Positions 25,378-34,215 are shown, numbered from the stretch's first letter. The stretch is 64,000 nt of DNA from Streptomyces sp. HB132 (GCF_016909575.1 NZ_JAFBGA010000007.1:186001-250000); one strand, 5' to 3'. A program made the numbers and translations. The notes: generated by a model from the sequence alone, not told the origin.

Positions 25378-25431
25378 ACTCGGAGTCCACGGTCGGCTCA
25401 CCCGCCTGACAAGCACGCGGCCGAAGCCCCG

Positions 25432-25475
25432 GCCCCGTACGCCGTCGCGCACGTCGCGCTGAGGGCGTACGGGGC
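25432..25475. terminator. Terminator between GH16 and dps
   Basis: GCCCCGTACGCC and GGCGTACGGGGC are perfect 12-bp arms between two convergent genes. The right arm overlaps a short direct repeat of GTACGGGGC. Confidence 0.6.
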
Positions 25476-25579
25476 GTACGGGGCGGAGGTGGTGCGGGAA
25501 GCGCCGACCCGATGCCGCGGGCCTCGCGGCCCGGCGTGCGGCACATGTGCGACCGGCCCGGGCACGCGCCGGGCCGGCG

Positions 25580-26218
25580 TCAGCGAGCGCGCTTACCGGT
25601 GGCCGCCTTCTTCGCCGTGCGTCCGGTGTTGGCCGTCTTCTTCGCCGGGATCACGCGCGACGGACCGGCCTTGGCGGCTGCCTGCGTCTCGCTGGCGGCG
25701 TCCGCCGTGCTGAGCGCCCCGGCACCGTTCTCCAGGTGGGCGCGGACGAACCACTGGAACTGCTCCAGCGAACGCAGGTGCTCGATGAGCAGGTCCTCCG
25801 TGACCGGGTCGACGGAGGCGGCCTTCGCCGCGGCCTTCCTGTGGTCCTCGATGATCCCCGTGTAGACGAGGTCGAGTGCGCCGAGGTGGGCGATCGCATC
25901 GGCTCTGCCCACGCTGTAGTCCTTCCACGCCCGCTCGGCGACGAGCACGCCCGCGGTGCCGTGCGGCACACCGCCCAGGGCCGAGATGCGTTCGGCGGTC
26001 GCGTCCGCCATGTCACGTACCGCCAGGGTCTGCGGGTCGAGCATCTCGTGCACGGCGATGAAGTGCGGGCCGGTCACATTCCAGTGAATGTGTTTCAGGG
26101 TGAGCGCCAGGTCGTTGAGTGCGTGCAGGCGCATCGTCAGCAAGTCGATCACCCGCCCGCCCTCCTTGGTGCTCAGGCCTGGCACGGTGTAGCGCGGGCT
26201 GGAACTCTGAGGCGGCAT
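25580..26218 (-). CDS. dps: Dps-family ferritin-like DNA-protection protein
   Basis: Dodecameric iron-storage and DNA-protecting protein of 212 residues, used in starvation and oxidative stress. The four-helix core (about residues 20-160) has the ferroxidase motif LKHIHWNVTGPHFIAVHEML with its conserved histidines and DMADATAERISALGG. The C-terminal extension of about 45 residues is Ala/Lys-rich and ends KKTANTGRTAKKAATGKRAR, a likely DNA-binding tail. The start at 26218 gives the usual short N-terminus; the in-frame start at 26278 would add an unusual arginine-rich stretch. No neighbouring regulator is evident. Confidence 0.92.
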   Translation of the reverse strand: MPPQSSSPRYTVPGLSTKEGGRVIDLLTMRLHALNDLALTLKHIHWNVTGPHFIAVHEMLDPQTLAVRDMADATAERISALGGVPHGTAGVLVAERAWKDYSVGRADAIAHLGALDLVYTGIIEDHRKAAAKAASVDPVTEDLLIEHLRSLEQFQWFVRAHLENGAGALSTADAASETQAAAKAGPSRVIPAKKTANTGRTAKKAATGKRAR

Positions 26219-26354
26219 GACGCTCCTGGGACGAGGGGACGGTCCAACTCTCTTCATCTGCCACCGGGGCCGGAGCATGCACGCGTCCTGACACCGGATA
26301 CCACTTGACCGGCCCTGCCGAAAGCGTCCCCTCAGGCCCGGTCCCCGCCGGTCG

Positions 26355-26885
26355 TCACGCGCGTTCCACGCCGCCCGGGGCGGCGTCCGGGGAGAGAGGC
26401 GGTGCCGGGTCCGTGCCGAGACCGCGGCGGTCGTGCCCGAACAGGGGGACCAGGGAGATCGCCACCGCGCCGAGCGCGGCCGTCACGGCGAACGTCGTGA
26501 AACCGAGGCTCGCGTCGCCACCCGCGAGGACCGCACCGCCGAGCGTCGGGCCGACCACCGCGCCCGTACGGCCTATGCCCGTGACCCAGCCCAGGCCGGT
26601 GGCGCGTTCGCGGGGCGCGTAGACACGGATCCGGTGCGAACGGCCCTCCCAGCGCAACTCGAAGCCGTCGTGGACCAGCCCCTCGGCATCCAGCCTCGCG
26701 GCCGCCGCGGCCCCGCGGAGGGCGTCGACCGTGGACTGTTCGAGAATCCCGGCCCGTTGACGCCGTTCGACATGGGCGCGGTCACGGCTCTCCAGGACGA
26801 CGCAGTCGACGCCCGCCCGGTGGAGCAGGCGGGACAGCAGCAGCCCGGCCGGGCCGCCGCCGATGATTCCTACGGTCGTGTGCAC
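26355..26885 (-). pseudogene. In-frame fusion: pobA 5' end joined to MFS transporter 3' end
   Basis: 176-codon frame made of two unrelated parts. Residues 1 to about 84 match the start of 4-hydroxybenzoate 3-monooxygenase (PobA): FAD motif VGIIGGGPAGLLLSRLL, RAGILEQSTVDALRG, and GLVHDGFELRWEG. From about residue 85 the frame becomes the last two or three spans of a major-facilitator aromatic-acid transporter: YAPRERATGLGWVTGIGRTG and AVVGPTLGGAVLAGG, ending in a polar tail. The simplest reading is a deletion that removed most of pobA and most of a neighbouring transporter gene. The product cannot be a working hydroxylase or transporter. The junction is near 26628. Confidence 0.82.
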
Positions 26886-27202
26886 CGCTGCTCTCCTTCG
26901 CCATGGGGGAGTTCGCACCCCTGGGGCCGACGGCACGCCGGGGCGGACACGCGCCGCCCAAGCCGAATGTTCGCATGGTGAAAGTTCCTTCACTTCATGT
27001 CCGGAGTCTGTAACCAGGATCGATGCCCTGTCAACGGTGCGTCCGGAGGCGTGCGGACGGCTGGGCCGACCCGGTCGCCGAGCGACCGGGCGGGCGAACA
27101 CTATGAACGCAACGGCCGCAGGGGTGGCCCCGCAGGTCGCGTCCTTCCTAGCATCCCGGCTCGCAGCGCAACTCGGCGCAGAGCACCTGAAGGAGCTCAC
27201 TC
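26886..27202. other. Divergent promoter region with two small inverted repeats
   Basis: No gene seen. GTGAA-6 nt-TTCAC at 26978-26993 lies 93 bp before the pobA remnant and may be its old operator. CCCGGTCGC-cga-GCGACCGGG at 27070-27090 is a perfect 9-bp hairpin between the two divergent genes. Confidence 0.5.
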
Positions 27203-28651
27203 TTGAACGTATTCGACGCGCCCGCGCATGCTCCGCGACGGCGCTCGGCGGTGGTGGCCGCGGCCCTGGCGGCCCTGCTCCTCGGCACGCTCGGCGAGTC
27301 CTCCGCCGCCGCCCGGGCGAGCACCGAGGCTCCCGCCGTCGCCGAGTGCCCGGCCGATCTCGCGGGGAAGGCCACGTGCTACACCGGCCAGGACGGCAGC
27401 GGGGCGTACTACACGATGGCGGTGCCCACGCGTTGGAACGGTTCCCTCGTCGTGCACGCCCACGGCGGTCCCGATCTCGGCGACACCTCGGACCCGTCCC
27501 GCAGTGCCGGCGACCTGGAGCGCTGGGCGGTCATGGTCGACGAGGGATACGCCTGGGCCGGGTCCTCCTACCGCCGCGGGGGTTACGGGACACGAATGGC
27601 CGCAGCCGACACGGAGAACGTGCGGCGGTTGTTCGTCTCCCGGTTCGGCCAACCGAAGCGGACGTACGTCCACGGCCAGTCATGGGGCGGCAACGTGGCC
27701 GCCAAGGTCGCGGAGACCTACGGAGCCCGCTCCGGCGCCTACGACGGTGCCCTGCTGACCAGCGGTGTGCTCGGGGGTGGTTCGCGCGGGTACGACTACC
27801 GTGTCGATCTGCGGGCGGTCTACCAGTACTACTGCCGTAACCACCCTCGTCCCACCGAGCCCCAGTACCCGGTGTGGCAGGGTCTGCGCGCGGGCTCCGT
27901 CATGACGAGCACCGGGCTCCGGGCCCGTCTCGAGGAATGCACCGGCTATGCGTCACAGCCCACAGACCGGACCGCACTGCAGCAGCGCAACCTGAAGGAC
28001 ATCCTCGCCGTCACCCGCGTTCCCGAGCGGGCACTCGAATCGCACCTGCGGTTCTCGACCTTCACCTTCCGCGACATCGTGTCGGGCAGGCTCGGCGGCC
28101 GCAACCCGTTCAGCAACCAGGGTGTGCGGTACTCCGGTTCACACGACGACAAGGCACTCAACGCGGGCATCGAACGCTTCTCGGCCGACCCCACAGCACG
28201 CCGCGACCTCTCCTACGACAGCGACCTGACGGGCAAGGTCTCCATCCCCGTCCTCACCCTGCACGCGATCGACGATCCCACCGCCTTCGTGGAGCACGAA
28301 TCCGCTTACCGCGCCACCCTCGAGGGCGCCGGCACGGACGAGCACCTCGTGCAGACCTACACGACCGAGACGGAGCACAGCGCGCTGAGCGACTCCGAGT
28401 ACGCCAACTCCGTCTCCGCCCTCGACACCTGGGTGCGCTCCGGCCGCAAGCCGACCCCGGGCTCGATCGCGGCCTCGTGCGAGTCCTTCGACCGCGTCCA
28501 TGCGGGCGGGTGCTTCTACAGTCCCCGTTTCCTCCCTCCGTCGTACGCGTCGAAGGTCCGGCCCCGGCCGGGCGGCCTCTCCTGGCCCGCCATGACCGCG
28601 GCCCAGGAAAGGAAGTGGAGCCGGATCGCCGATGTGGGGATCGCGCCCTGA
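27203..28651 (+). CDS. Secreted alpha/beta hydrolase
   Basis: Exported serine hydrolase of 482 residues. The TTG start is supported by AAGGAG 8 nt upstream and by the signal peptide that begins soon after it (arginine-rich n-region, then AVVAAALAALLLGTLG). The mature part has LVVHAHGGPDLGD as the oxyanion strand, the nucleophile elbow GQSWGGN, an Asp in HAIDDPTAF and a His in TETEHSALS. Two cysteine pairs (CPADLAGKATC and CESFDRVHAGGC) suggest disulfides. It could be an esterase releasing aromatic acids, since it is divergent from a 4-hydroxybenzoate gene remnant, but that is only context. Confidence 0.8.
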   Translation: MNVFDAPAHAPRRRSAVVAAALAALLLGTLGESSAAARASTEAPAVAECPADLAGKATCYTGQDGSGAYYTMAVPTRWNGSLVVHAHGGPDLGDTSDPSRSAGDLERWAVMVDEGYAWAGSSYRRGGYGTRMAAADTENVRRLFVSRFGQPKRTYVHGQSWGGNVAAKVAETYGARSGAYDGALLTSGVLGGGSRGYDYRVDLRAVYQYYCRNHPRPTEPQYPVWQGLRAGSVMTSTGLRARLEECTGYASQPTDRTALQQRNLKDILAVTRVPERALESHLRFSTFTFRDIVSGRLGGRNPFSNQGVRYSGSHDDKALNAGIERFSADPTARRDLSYDSDLTGKVSIPVLTLHAIDDPTAFVEHESAYRATLEGAGTDEHLVQTYTTETEHSALSDSEYANSVSALDTWVRSGRKPTPGSIAASCESFDRVHAGGCFYSPRFLPPSYASKVRPRPGGLSWPAMTAAQERKWSRIADVGIAP

Positions 28652-28948
28652 CGGACGCCCTCACTCGAAGCCGACGGGCCGTCCCGCACCAACCCAGGAG
28701 CGGGGCGTCCCGGTGCGCCGTCCCAGGAGGCCTTCCGCATGGCGAGACGGTCGGGCATCCGGAGTGGGCCCGTCCGTATATTCGTACGCATGTCTGTATC
28801 GGCCCTGTCGCTGTGCCTCGCGCTGTTCGCACATTCGGCGTGGTGCGTCGACGACGGACTCTGTCGCGGCTGAATACCCGGCCGGCGGCGCGTGCCGCGC
28901 CGCCGACCCCACCGCCGCCGTCCGTCGAGCATCATCCGGAGACCTCTC

Positions 28949-30238
28949 GTGACCACCGCGCCCCCCGCCGGGTCCGCCCCGCCGCGCGCCCTGCCAGCCC
29001 TGCTCGTCCCGTCGCCCACATCGGTGCCGCAGCCCGAGCCGCCACCCCTGCCCCCGGTGCGCAGGACCCCACTCGTCGTGTCCGCACTGCTGGCCGTGGC
29101 ACTCACCGCGTACGTGTGGTTCACCCACGGCGCCAAGCCCGGCGTACTGCTCGTGCTGGGGCTCGGTCTCGGCGTAGCCCTGTTCCACTCCCGGTTCGGC
29201 TTCACCTCCGCCTGGCGCCAGCTGATCGCGGTCGGCAACGGCAGCGGTCTGCGGGCGCACGCGCTGCTGCTCGGCACCACGGCCACGCTGTTCGCACTGA
29301 TCATCGGAACGAGCACCGGCCTGTTCGGCTCGCAGCCGGCGCCCTCCGCAGGGTCGCTCGGAGTCGGCCTGGTCGTCGGTTCGCTGCTCTTCGCCGTCGG
29401 GATGCAGCTCGGCGGTGCCTGTGCGTCGGGCACCCTCTTCGCCGTCGGCTCGGGGCAGACCTCGGTGCTGCTGACCCTCGGCGGCTTCATCGCCGGCGCC
29501 ACGCTCGCCGCCTGGCAGTTCGACCTGTGGAAGGACCTGCCCGCCTGGGAGCCGGTAGTCCTCTCCGAACACCTCGGCCGGTTCGGATCGTGGGCGGTGA
29601 CCATCGCCGCGCTGCTGCTCGTGGTCGTGGTCACGCGACGCGTCCAGGCCCGCCGTAACCCGCCGCCCCTCGGAGTCGTGCCCTCGGCACGCACCGCGGC
29701 CGTACGGGTCATCCGCGGATCGTGGCCCCTGGCCGTCGGCGCCCTCGTGCTGGCCGTGCTCGGCGCAGGCGTGCTGATGGTGTCCGGCGGCGCCTGGGGT
29801 GTCACGAGTGCGTTCAGTCTGTGGGGATCGGAACTGGTGGGCGCGCTCGGCGGCCACCCGGAGAACTGGACCTGGTGGCGGCAGGCCGGGAACGCGGAGA
29901 TGCTGGCGGGCCCGGTACTGGCCGACAAGACCAGCCTCACCGACATCGGCATCATGATCGGTGCGGCGGTCGCCGCGGCGGCCGGCGGTACCTGGGCGCT
30001 GCACCGGGGGATTCCGTGGCGCACGGCCGTCGCGTCGGTGCTCGGCGGTCTGCTGATGGGCATCGGCGCGCGACTGGCCGGAGGCTGCAACATCGGTGCC
30101 TACCTGGCGGGCATCGCCTCGGGCAGCCTGAGCGGCTGGGTCTGGGGCGCGGTCGCACTGGCCGGAACCTGGATCGGACTCCGGCTGCGCCCGCTGTTCG
30201 GCCTCGGCAACCCCAAGCCGGGCGACGGCGTCTGCTGA
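28949..30238 (+). CDS. YeeE/YedE-family sulfur-compound transporter
   Basis: Polytopic membrane protein of 429 residues in the YeeE/YedE family, which moves thiosulfate or related sulfur compounds inward. The two signature cysteine loops are present: QLGGACASGTLFAVGSGQ (about residue 160) and LAGGCNIGAYLAGIASG (near the C-terminus). About ten membrane spans are visible. The first 40 residues are Pro-rich and polar (VPQPEPPPLPPVRR). The GTG at 28949 is chosen because GGAG lies 7 nt before it. No sulfur-carrier or rhodanese gene is adjacent. The 297 bp before it hold no convincing gene; a 27-codon frame at 28790 lacks a ribosome site. Confidence 0.85.
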   Translation: MTTAPPAGSAPPRALPALLVPSPTSVPQPEPPPLPPVRRTPLVVSALLAVALTAYVWFTHGAKPGVLLVLGLGLGVALFHSRFGFTSAWRQLIAVGNGSGLRAHALLLGTTATLFALIIGTSTGLFGSQPAPSAGSLGVGLVVGSLLFAVGMQLGGACASGTLFAVGSGQTSVLLTLGGFIAGATLAAWQFDLWKDLPAWEPVVLSEHLGRFGSWAVTIAALLLVVVVTRRVQARRNPPPLGVVPSARTAAVRVIRGSWPLAVGALVLAVLGAGVLMVSGGAWGVTSAFSLWGSELVGALGGHPENWTWWRQAGNAEMLAGPVLADKTSLTDIGIMIGAAVAAAAGGTWALHRGIPWRTAVASVLGGLLMGIGARLAGGCNIGAYLAGIASGSLSGWVWGAVALAGTWIGLRLRPLFGLGNPKPGDGVC

Positions 30239-30264
30239 TCGCGTCGGACCGGCGGCCCGGCACG

Positions 30265-30303
30265 CCCGGCCCGGCCGTCCGGTGCACGCGCGGCCGGGCC
30301 GGG
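30265..30303 (+). terminator. Terminator hairpin after the YeeE-type gene
   Basis: CCCGGCCCGGCCG and CGGCCGGGCCGGG are perfect 13-bp arms with a 13-nt loop, 27 bp after the stop. Confidence 0.65.
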
Positions 30304-30346
30304 CCGCCAGGGCCCGCGCCTCGGGGCCTCCTTTACGATCGTCCGC

Positions 30347-31066
30347 GTGTGCGCAAACGTCATAGTCGCTGAAGACGACGCGAAACAGGCCGAGCTGGTC
30401 CGCCGTTACCTCGAACGCGAAGGCCACGCGGTCACGGTGGTGGCGGACGGCCTCTCCGCCCTGGAACAGGCGCGGCAGGGGGCGCCGGACCTGCTCGTGC
30501 TCGACGTGATGATGCCGGGGGCGGACGGACTCGACGTGGTCCGCATCCTGCGAGCGGAGGAGCGGGAGCTGGCGGTGCTCATGCTGACCGCGCGGGCGAC
30601 GGAGGACGACCTGCTGCTCGGACTGGACCTGGGCGCGGACGACTACATGACCAAGCCCTACAGCCCGCGGGAGCTCATGGCGCGTGTGCGCACGCTGTTG
30701 CGGCGCACCCGTCGGGACGGGGGGCGCGACGACGGTCATGTACTGCGGGTGGGAACGCTCGCCGTCGATCCCGCGCGCCACGAGGTGGCGGTCGACGGAG
30801 CCGAGGTCGACTGCACACCGGGGGAGTTCCGGCTCATCTCCGCGATGGCAGCCGAGCCCGAGCGGGTCTTCACGCGTGAGCAACTGCTCGCAGAACTCCA
30901 CGGGTTCGACCGGTACATCAGCAGCCGTACGGTCGACGTGCACATCATGAACCTCCGCAAGAAGATCGAGCGTGCGCCCCGGCGCCCGGCCCGGCTGCTC
31001 ACCGTCTTCGGAGTGGGCTACAAACTCGTCGACCCGCTGAAGGGGACCCCACGTGCTCCGCGCTGA
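30347..31066 (+). CDS. OmpR/PhoB-family response regulator
   Basis: Two-component response regulator of 239 residues with a GTG start. Receiver domain about 1-120: acidic pocket EDD (9-11), phosphoacceptor Asp53 in LLVLDVMMPG, conserved Thr in LMLTARA and Lys in DDYMTKPYSP. Winged-helix DNA-binding domain about 135-230 with DCTPGEFRLISAMAA and SSRTVDVHIMNLRKKIE. The stop overlaps the kinase start by 14 nt, so the pair is translationally coupled. Targets may include the small surface protein and sortase just downstream. Confidence 0.95.
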   Translation: MCANVIVAEDDAKQAELVRRYLEREGHAVTVVADGLSALEQARQGAPDLLVLDVMMPGADGLDVVRILRAEERELAVLMLTARATEDDLLLGLDLGADDYMTKPYSPRELMARVRTLLRRTRRDGGRDDGHVLRVGTLAVDPARHEVAVDGAEVDCTPGEFRLISAMAAEPERVFTREQLLAELHGFDRYISSRTVDVHIMNLRKKIERAPRRPARLLTVFGVGYKLVDPLKGTPRAPR

Positions 31067-33068
31067 GCGGGGCGCCCAACGCCTGCGCCTGCGCAAGAGC
31101 CTCCTCGGCAGGCTGCTGGCGGTGTCGGCGCTCGTCGCGGCCTGTTCGGTCGCCGCGACCGCGTGGCTGGCCGTGCAGACGACGTCCGGCGCGATCGAGA
31201 AGGAGCAGGGCCGCAACCTCGCCGCCGACACCCGCGTCCTCGACGCCCTGCTCGCCTACGCGGCCGAACACCCCACCTGGGACGGCGTGGACGCCACGGT
31301 CGACGAACTCGCCGACGCGTCGGACCGGCGCATCACACTGACGACGCAGAGTCGCGAGACACTCGCGGACTCCGCGGACGCCTCCCCGCCACCACCGGCC
31401 CTGCCTCCCCAGGCATCGGCGGTCGTGGACCCGCTGTCCGTGGCCGCCGTGCCCTCCGGATCGGAATCCGGGTCCGGATCAGTGACGGTTGCGGCACCCG
31501 GCACGGACGGAGCGCAGCACCCGGGGACCGACCGGGTCGACGCGAGGGCCGTAGGACCGTTCAGGCTCTCCGCGACCGAACGTACGTCGCTCAGGCGCAC
31601 CGCCGACGAGACGGTGCGGTGCCTCAGCCGGTCCGGCATCGCCTCGGACGTCGTCGAGGGACCGAGCGGTCGGCCCCGGATCCAGGTCGTGGGCAACGAT
31701 CCCGACCGCATACGCGGCAGCCGGTGCGCGACGGAAGCCCTGGACAGCCCCACCGCGACGGAGACGAAGGCGCTCACCGCGCTCAACGAGCTCGTCAACG
31801 CCTGCCTGGGCCGGCAGGACCGCGAAGCCGTACGGCTCGACCTCGACCTCTCGTGGGACACGTACCGGCCTCCGTCCACGCCGGCCGTCTCCGAGCCGAG
31901 GCCCGTGCCCAGCATCAGCGTCAGCGCCCCGCGTGAGGCTGTGCCGACGGAGCTGCCCACCGCCTCGCCCGTGGACAGCGAGGTCGACCGCGACATCGCC
32001 TCGTGCGTCGGCATCGCCCGCCAGGAGCAGCTCAGTTCGTATGTCGCCTCGCCCGCGTTGCTGTTCATCACCGACCCTGGCGGCGGTGCCGTTCCCGGTT
32101 TCGAACTGTCCCCCGGGAACACGGCGAGGATCACCGGGGTCGCGGCGCTCGTCCTCGCACTCACCGTCGGCGCCTCGATCCTCGCCGGGGTCCGTCTCGT
32201 ACGGCCGCTGCACGCACTCACGGGAGCGGCCCAGCGCATGCGGGACGGTGAGGAACCGTCACACGTGGAAGTGGCCGCCGACAACGAGATCGGCCGGCTC
32301 GCCGCCGCCTTCAACGACATGTCGGCCCACCGCGCCCGCCTGGAGGAGCAGCGCAAGGTGATGGTCAGCGACGTGGCGCACGAGCTGCGCACCCCGCTGA
32401 GCAACATCCGGGGGTGGCTGGAGGGCGCCCAGGACGGAATCGCGGACGCGGACGCGCAGTTCGTCTCCTCGCTCCTGGAGGAGGCCGTGCAGCTGCAGCA
32501 CATCATCGACGACCTCCAGGACCTGTCGGCGGCCGATGCGGGCGCCCTGCGTCTGCACCCCGAACCCGTGCGGATCGAGGATCTGCTCGCCCACGCGGTG
32601 GCGGCGCACCAGGCGCAGGCCGACGCCGCCGGGGTGCGCCTCACCGTGACCGGTCCGCAGGGCGGCACACCGGTTCCCGCACTCACCGCCGACCCGGTCC
32701 GGCTGCGGCAGGCGATCGGCAACCTGGTGTCCAACGCCGTACGCCACACCCCCGAGGAAGGACGGGTGACGCTGCGCGCGTACACGGCCTGCGGCGGGGG
32801 TACGGGCGAAGAGGTGGTGGTGGAGGTCGCAGACACCGGCAGCGGTATGGCGGCAGAGGACCTGCCGTACGTGTTCGACCGGTTCTGGCGCGCGGAGAAG
32901 TCACGAAGCCGTCGCACAGGGGGCAGTGGCCTGGGGCTGGCGATCGTCCGCAAGCTCGTCGAGGCGCACGGTGGAACGACGGCCGTGGCCAGCACGGTGG
33001 GCCAGGGATCGGTGTTCACACTGAGGCTGCCGACGGCCGGCCCTGATCCGATGAACACGGTGGTCTGA
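31053..33068 (+). CDS. Sensor histidine kinase
   Basis: Membrane kinase of 671 residues, partner of the response regulator it overlaps. First span about 17-45, then an unusually long extracellular region (about 45-360) that is rich in Pro, Ser and Thr and has several Cys, a second span (TGVAALVLALTVGASILAG), HAMP linker, dimerisation/phosphoacceptor domain with His443 in VAHELRTPLSNIRGW, and ATP-binding domain with N-box NLVSNAVRHTPEEG, G1 box VADTGSGMAAEDLP and G2 box GGSGLGLAIVRKL. The signal sensed is unknown; the extracellular size suggests a cell-wall or secreted ligand. Confidence 0.94.
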   Translation: MLRAERGAQRLRLRKSLLGRLLAVSALVAACSVAATAWLAVQTTSGAIEKEQGRNLAADTRVLDALLAYAAEHPTWDGVDATVDELADASDRRITLTTQSRETLADSADASPPPPALPPQASAVVDPLSVAAVPSGSESGSGSVTVAAPGTDGAQHPGTDRVDARAVGPFRLSATERTSLRRTADETVRCLSRSGIASDVVEGPSGRPRIQVVGNDPDRIRGSRCATEALDSPTATETKALTALNELVNACLGRQDREAVRLDLDLSWDTYRPPSTPAVSEPRPVPSISVSAPREAVPTELPTASPVDSEVDRDIASCVGIARQEQLSSYVASPALLFITDPGGGAVPGFELSPGNTARITGVAALVLALTVGASILAGVRLVRPLHALTGAAQRMRDGEEPSHVEVAADNEIGRLAAAFNDMSAHRARLEEQRKVMVSDVAHELRTPLSNIRGWLEGAQDGIADADAQFVSSLLEEAVQLQHIIDDLQDLSAADAGALRLHPEPVRIEDLLAHAVAAHQAQADAAGVRLTVTGPQGGTPVPALTADPVRLRQAIGNLVSNAVRHTPEEGRVTLRAYTACGGGTGEEVVVEVADTGSGMAAEDLPYVFDRFWRAEKSRSRRTGGSGLGLAIVRKLVEAHGGTTAVASTVGQGSVFTLRLPTAGPDPMNTVV

Positions 33069-33169
33069 CAGCTTCCTCACATCTTCACTCCAGTCTGTGG
33101 GCATGCCCGGCGCCCGACGCGCATCCGTGCGCGGGCACCACCAACGCCGAGCTGGAATCGGAGTTCTTC

Positions 33170-33523
33170 ATGTCCCTTCGCCCGACCCTGCGCACCGCAG
33201 TCCTTGCCGCTGTCGGCCTCGGCGCGGTCCTGCTCCCGTCCGGCGTGGCCGTCGCCGACGACACGCCCACGCCGGTACCCGCCGAGCGCACGGAGACCCC
33301 CACCACGGCGCCCGAAGGCGCCGAACGCTCAGAGGCGCCGACCTCGGCCCCGGCCGTTTCCGTGCCGGCCGGCCCGATGCCGCGGGGCGGTGTCGATGCC
33401 GGGGAGAGCCCGGCCGCGGAAGCCGGCGGCACCGCGCTGTACGGTTCCGCGGCCGGCGCGGTACTGCTCGCGGGCGCCGGCGCGTTCGTGATGCGCCGCC
33501 GGTCCGCACAGCGCAACGGCTGA
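33170..33523 (+). CDS. Small cell-wall-type protein, probable substrate of the adjacent sortase
   Basis: Exported protein of 117 residues. Signal peptide about 1-29 (AVLAAVGLGAVLLPSGVAVA), a Pro/Thr/Glu-rich wall-spanning stretch, then a C-terminal hydrophobic segment (YGSAAGAVLLAGAGAFVMRR) and a positive tail RRRSAQRNG. That is the layout of a sortase-anchored protein, but no LPxTG or LAxTG pentapeptide is present. The segment before the span is MPRGGVDAGESPAAEAGG, and the GGVDAG part may be the recognition site. The next gene is a class F sortase. The gene lies 100 bp after the histidine kinase. Confidence 0.65.
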   Translation: MSLRPTLRTAVLAAVGLGAVLLPSGVAVADDTPTPVPAERTETPTTAPEGAERSEAPTSAPAVSVPAGPMPRGGVDAGESPAAEAGGTALYGSAAGAVLLAGAGAFVMRRRSAQRNG

Positions 33524-33531
33524 TCCCTGAC

Positions 33532-33567
33532 GGTGGCGCCCCTCCCCGCGCGGGGAGGGGCGCCACC
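33532..33567 (+). terminator. 17-bp hairpin between substrate and sortase genes
   Basis: GGTGGCGCCCCTCCCCG pairs perfectly with CGGGGAGGGGCGCCACC across 2 nt. Placed between the surface-protein gene and the sortase gene, it may terminate most transcripts and keep sortase levels below substrate levels. Confidence 0.7.
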
Positions 33568-33615
33568 CGCCGTTTCCCCTCCCGCCTCAGCTCGCCCACT
33601 GCACCGGAGCAACTG

Positions 33616-34215
33616 ATGTCCCTCATACCGAAATCGTCCTGGCGGACCGCCGTGTCCGTGGCGGCAGCCGGCCTGCTGCTCGCCCCCGTCACCGGCTGCG
33701 CGACGGACGATGCGCCCCCGCCATCCGTCAGGACGGGCGCAGCGGCCCCCAGGCCCTCGGAATCCCCCGGGGCGCCGGCGCCGACGCGGCTGACGGTCCC
33801 GTCGCTGGGGATAGACAGCACGCTGATGCGGCTGGGGCTCAACGAGGACGGGACGGTCGAGGTGCCGCCGGCCGAGAAGGGCATGACGGCCGGCTGGTAC
33901 GCGGGCGGGGCCGTGCCCGGCGAGCCCGGCGCCGCCGTGCTCATCGGGCACAACGACACACGGTTCGGCAAGGCCGTCTTCCACGACCTGCACACGATCG
34001 CCAAGGGTGCGGACATCGCCGTGTCCGGTGGGGGAGGGGAAAAGAAGCACTTCACGGTCACCGGAACGGAGACCGTCAGCAAGAAGACCTTTCCCACCCG
34101 GAAGGTCTACGGAGCCACCGATGAGAGCGTGCTTCGGCTGATCACCTGCGACGGAGCCTTCGACGCCGCCGGCCACCCGGTGGACAACCTGATCGTGTAC
34201 GCGACGCTGCGCTGA
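33616..34215 (+). CDS. Class F sortase
   Basis: Exported transpeptidase of 199 residues that would attach a surface protein to the cell wall. The N-terminal signal ends in a lipobox-like LLLAPVTGCATD, so it may be a lipoprotein, followed by a Pro/Ser-rich linker and the sortase beta-barrel from about residue 55 (TRLTVPSLGIDSTLMRLG). The catalytic His is in VLIGHNDTRFG and the Cys in LRLITCDGAFD. I do not see the expected Arg in the strand after the Cys (GHPVDNLIVYATLR has only its last residue). Start at 33616 is supported by GGAG 6-7 nt upstream. The small protein before it is the likely substrate. Confidence 0.85.
   Translation: MSLIPKSSWRTAVSVAAAGLLLAPVTGCATDDAPPPSVRTGAAAPRPSESPGAPAPTRLTVPSLGIDSTLMRLGLNEDGTVEVPPAEKGMTAGWYAGGAVPGEPGAAVLIGHNDTRFGKAVFHDLHTIAKGADIAVSGGGGEKKHFTVTGTETVSKKTFPTRKVYGATDESVLRLITCDGAFDAAGHPVDNLIVYATLR

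Noticed and set aside
26621..26640. GGATCC at the pobA-transporter junction, considered as a cloning artefact
   Set aside because: A BamHI site by chance is common, and the flanking DNA is native in composition on both sides; no vector sequence is seen.
27070..27090. Perfect 9-bp hairpin between divergent genes, considered as a terminator
   Set aside because: It lies upstream of both genes, so there is no transcript for it to end; left as an unassigned repeat.
28790..28873. 27-codon frame before the YeeE-type gene, considered as a sulfur-gene leader peptide
   Set aside because: No ribosome site, and it lacks the RxHxDL...C pattern of the known streptomycete leader peptides before sulfur genes.
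28661..31231. 856-codon open frame on the minus strand
   Set aside because: It spans the transporter, response regulator and intergenic DNA; low-complexity Arg/Gly/His product, no motif, opposite to clear genes.
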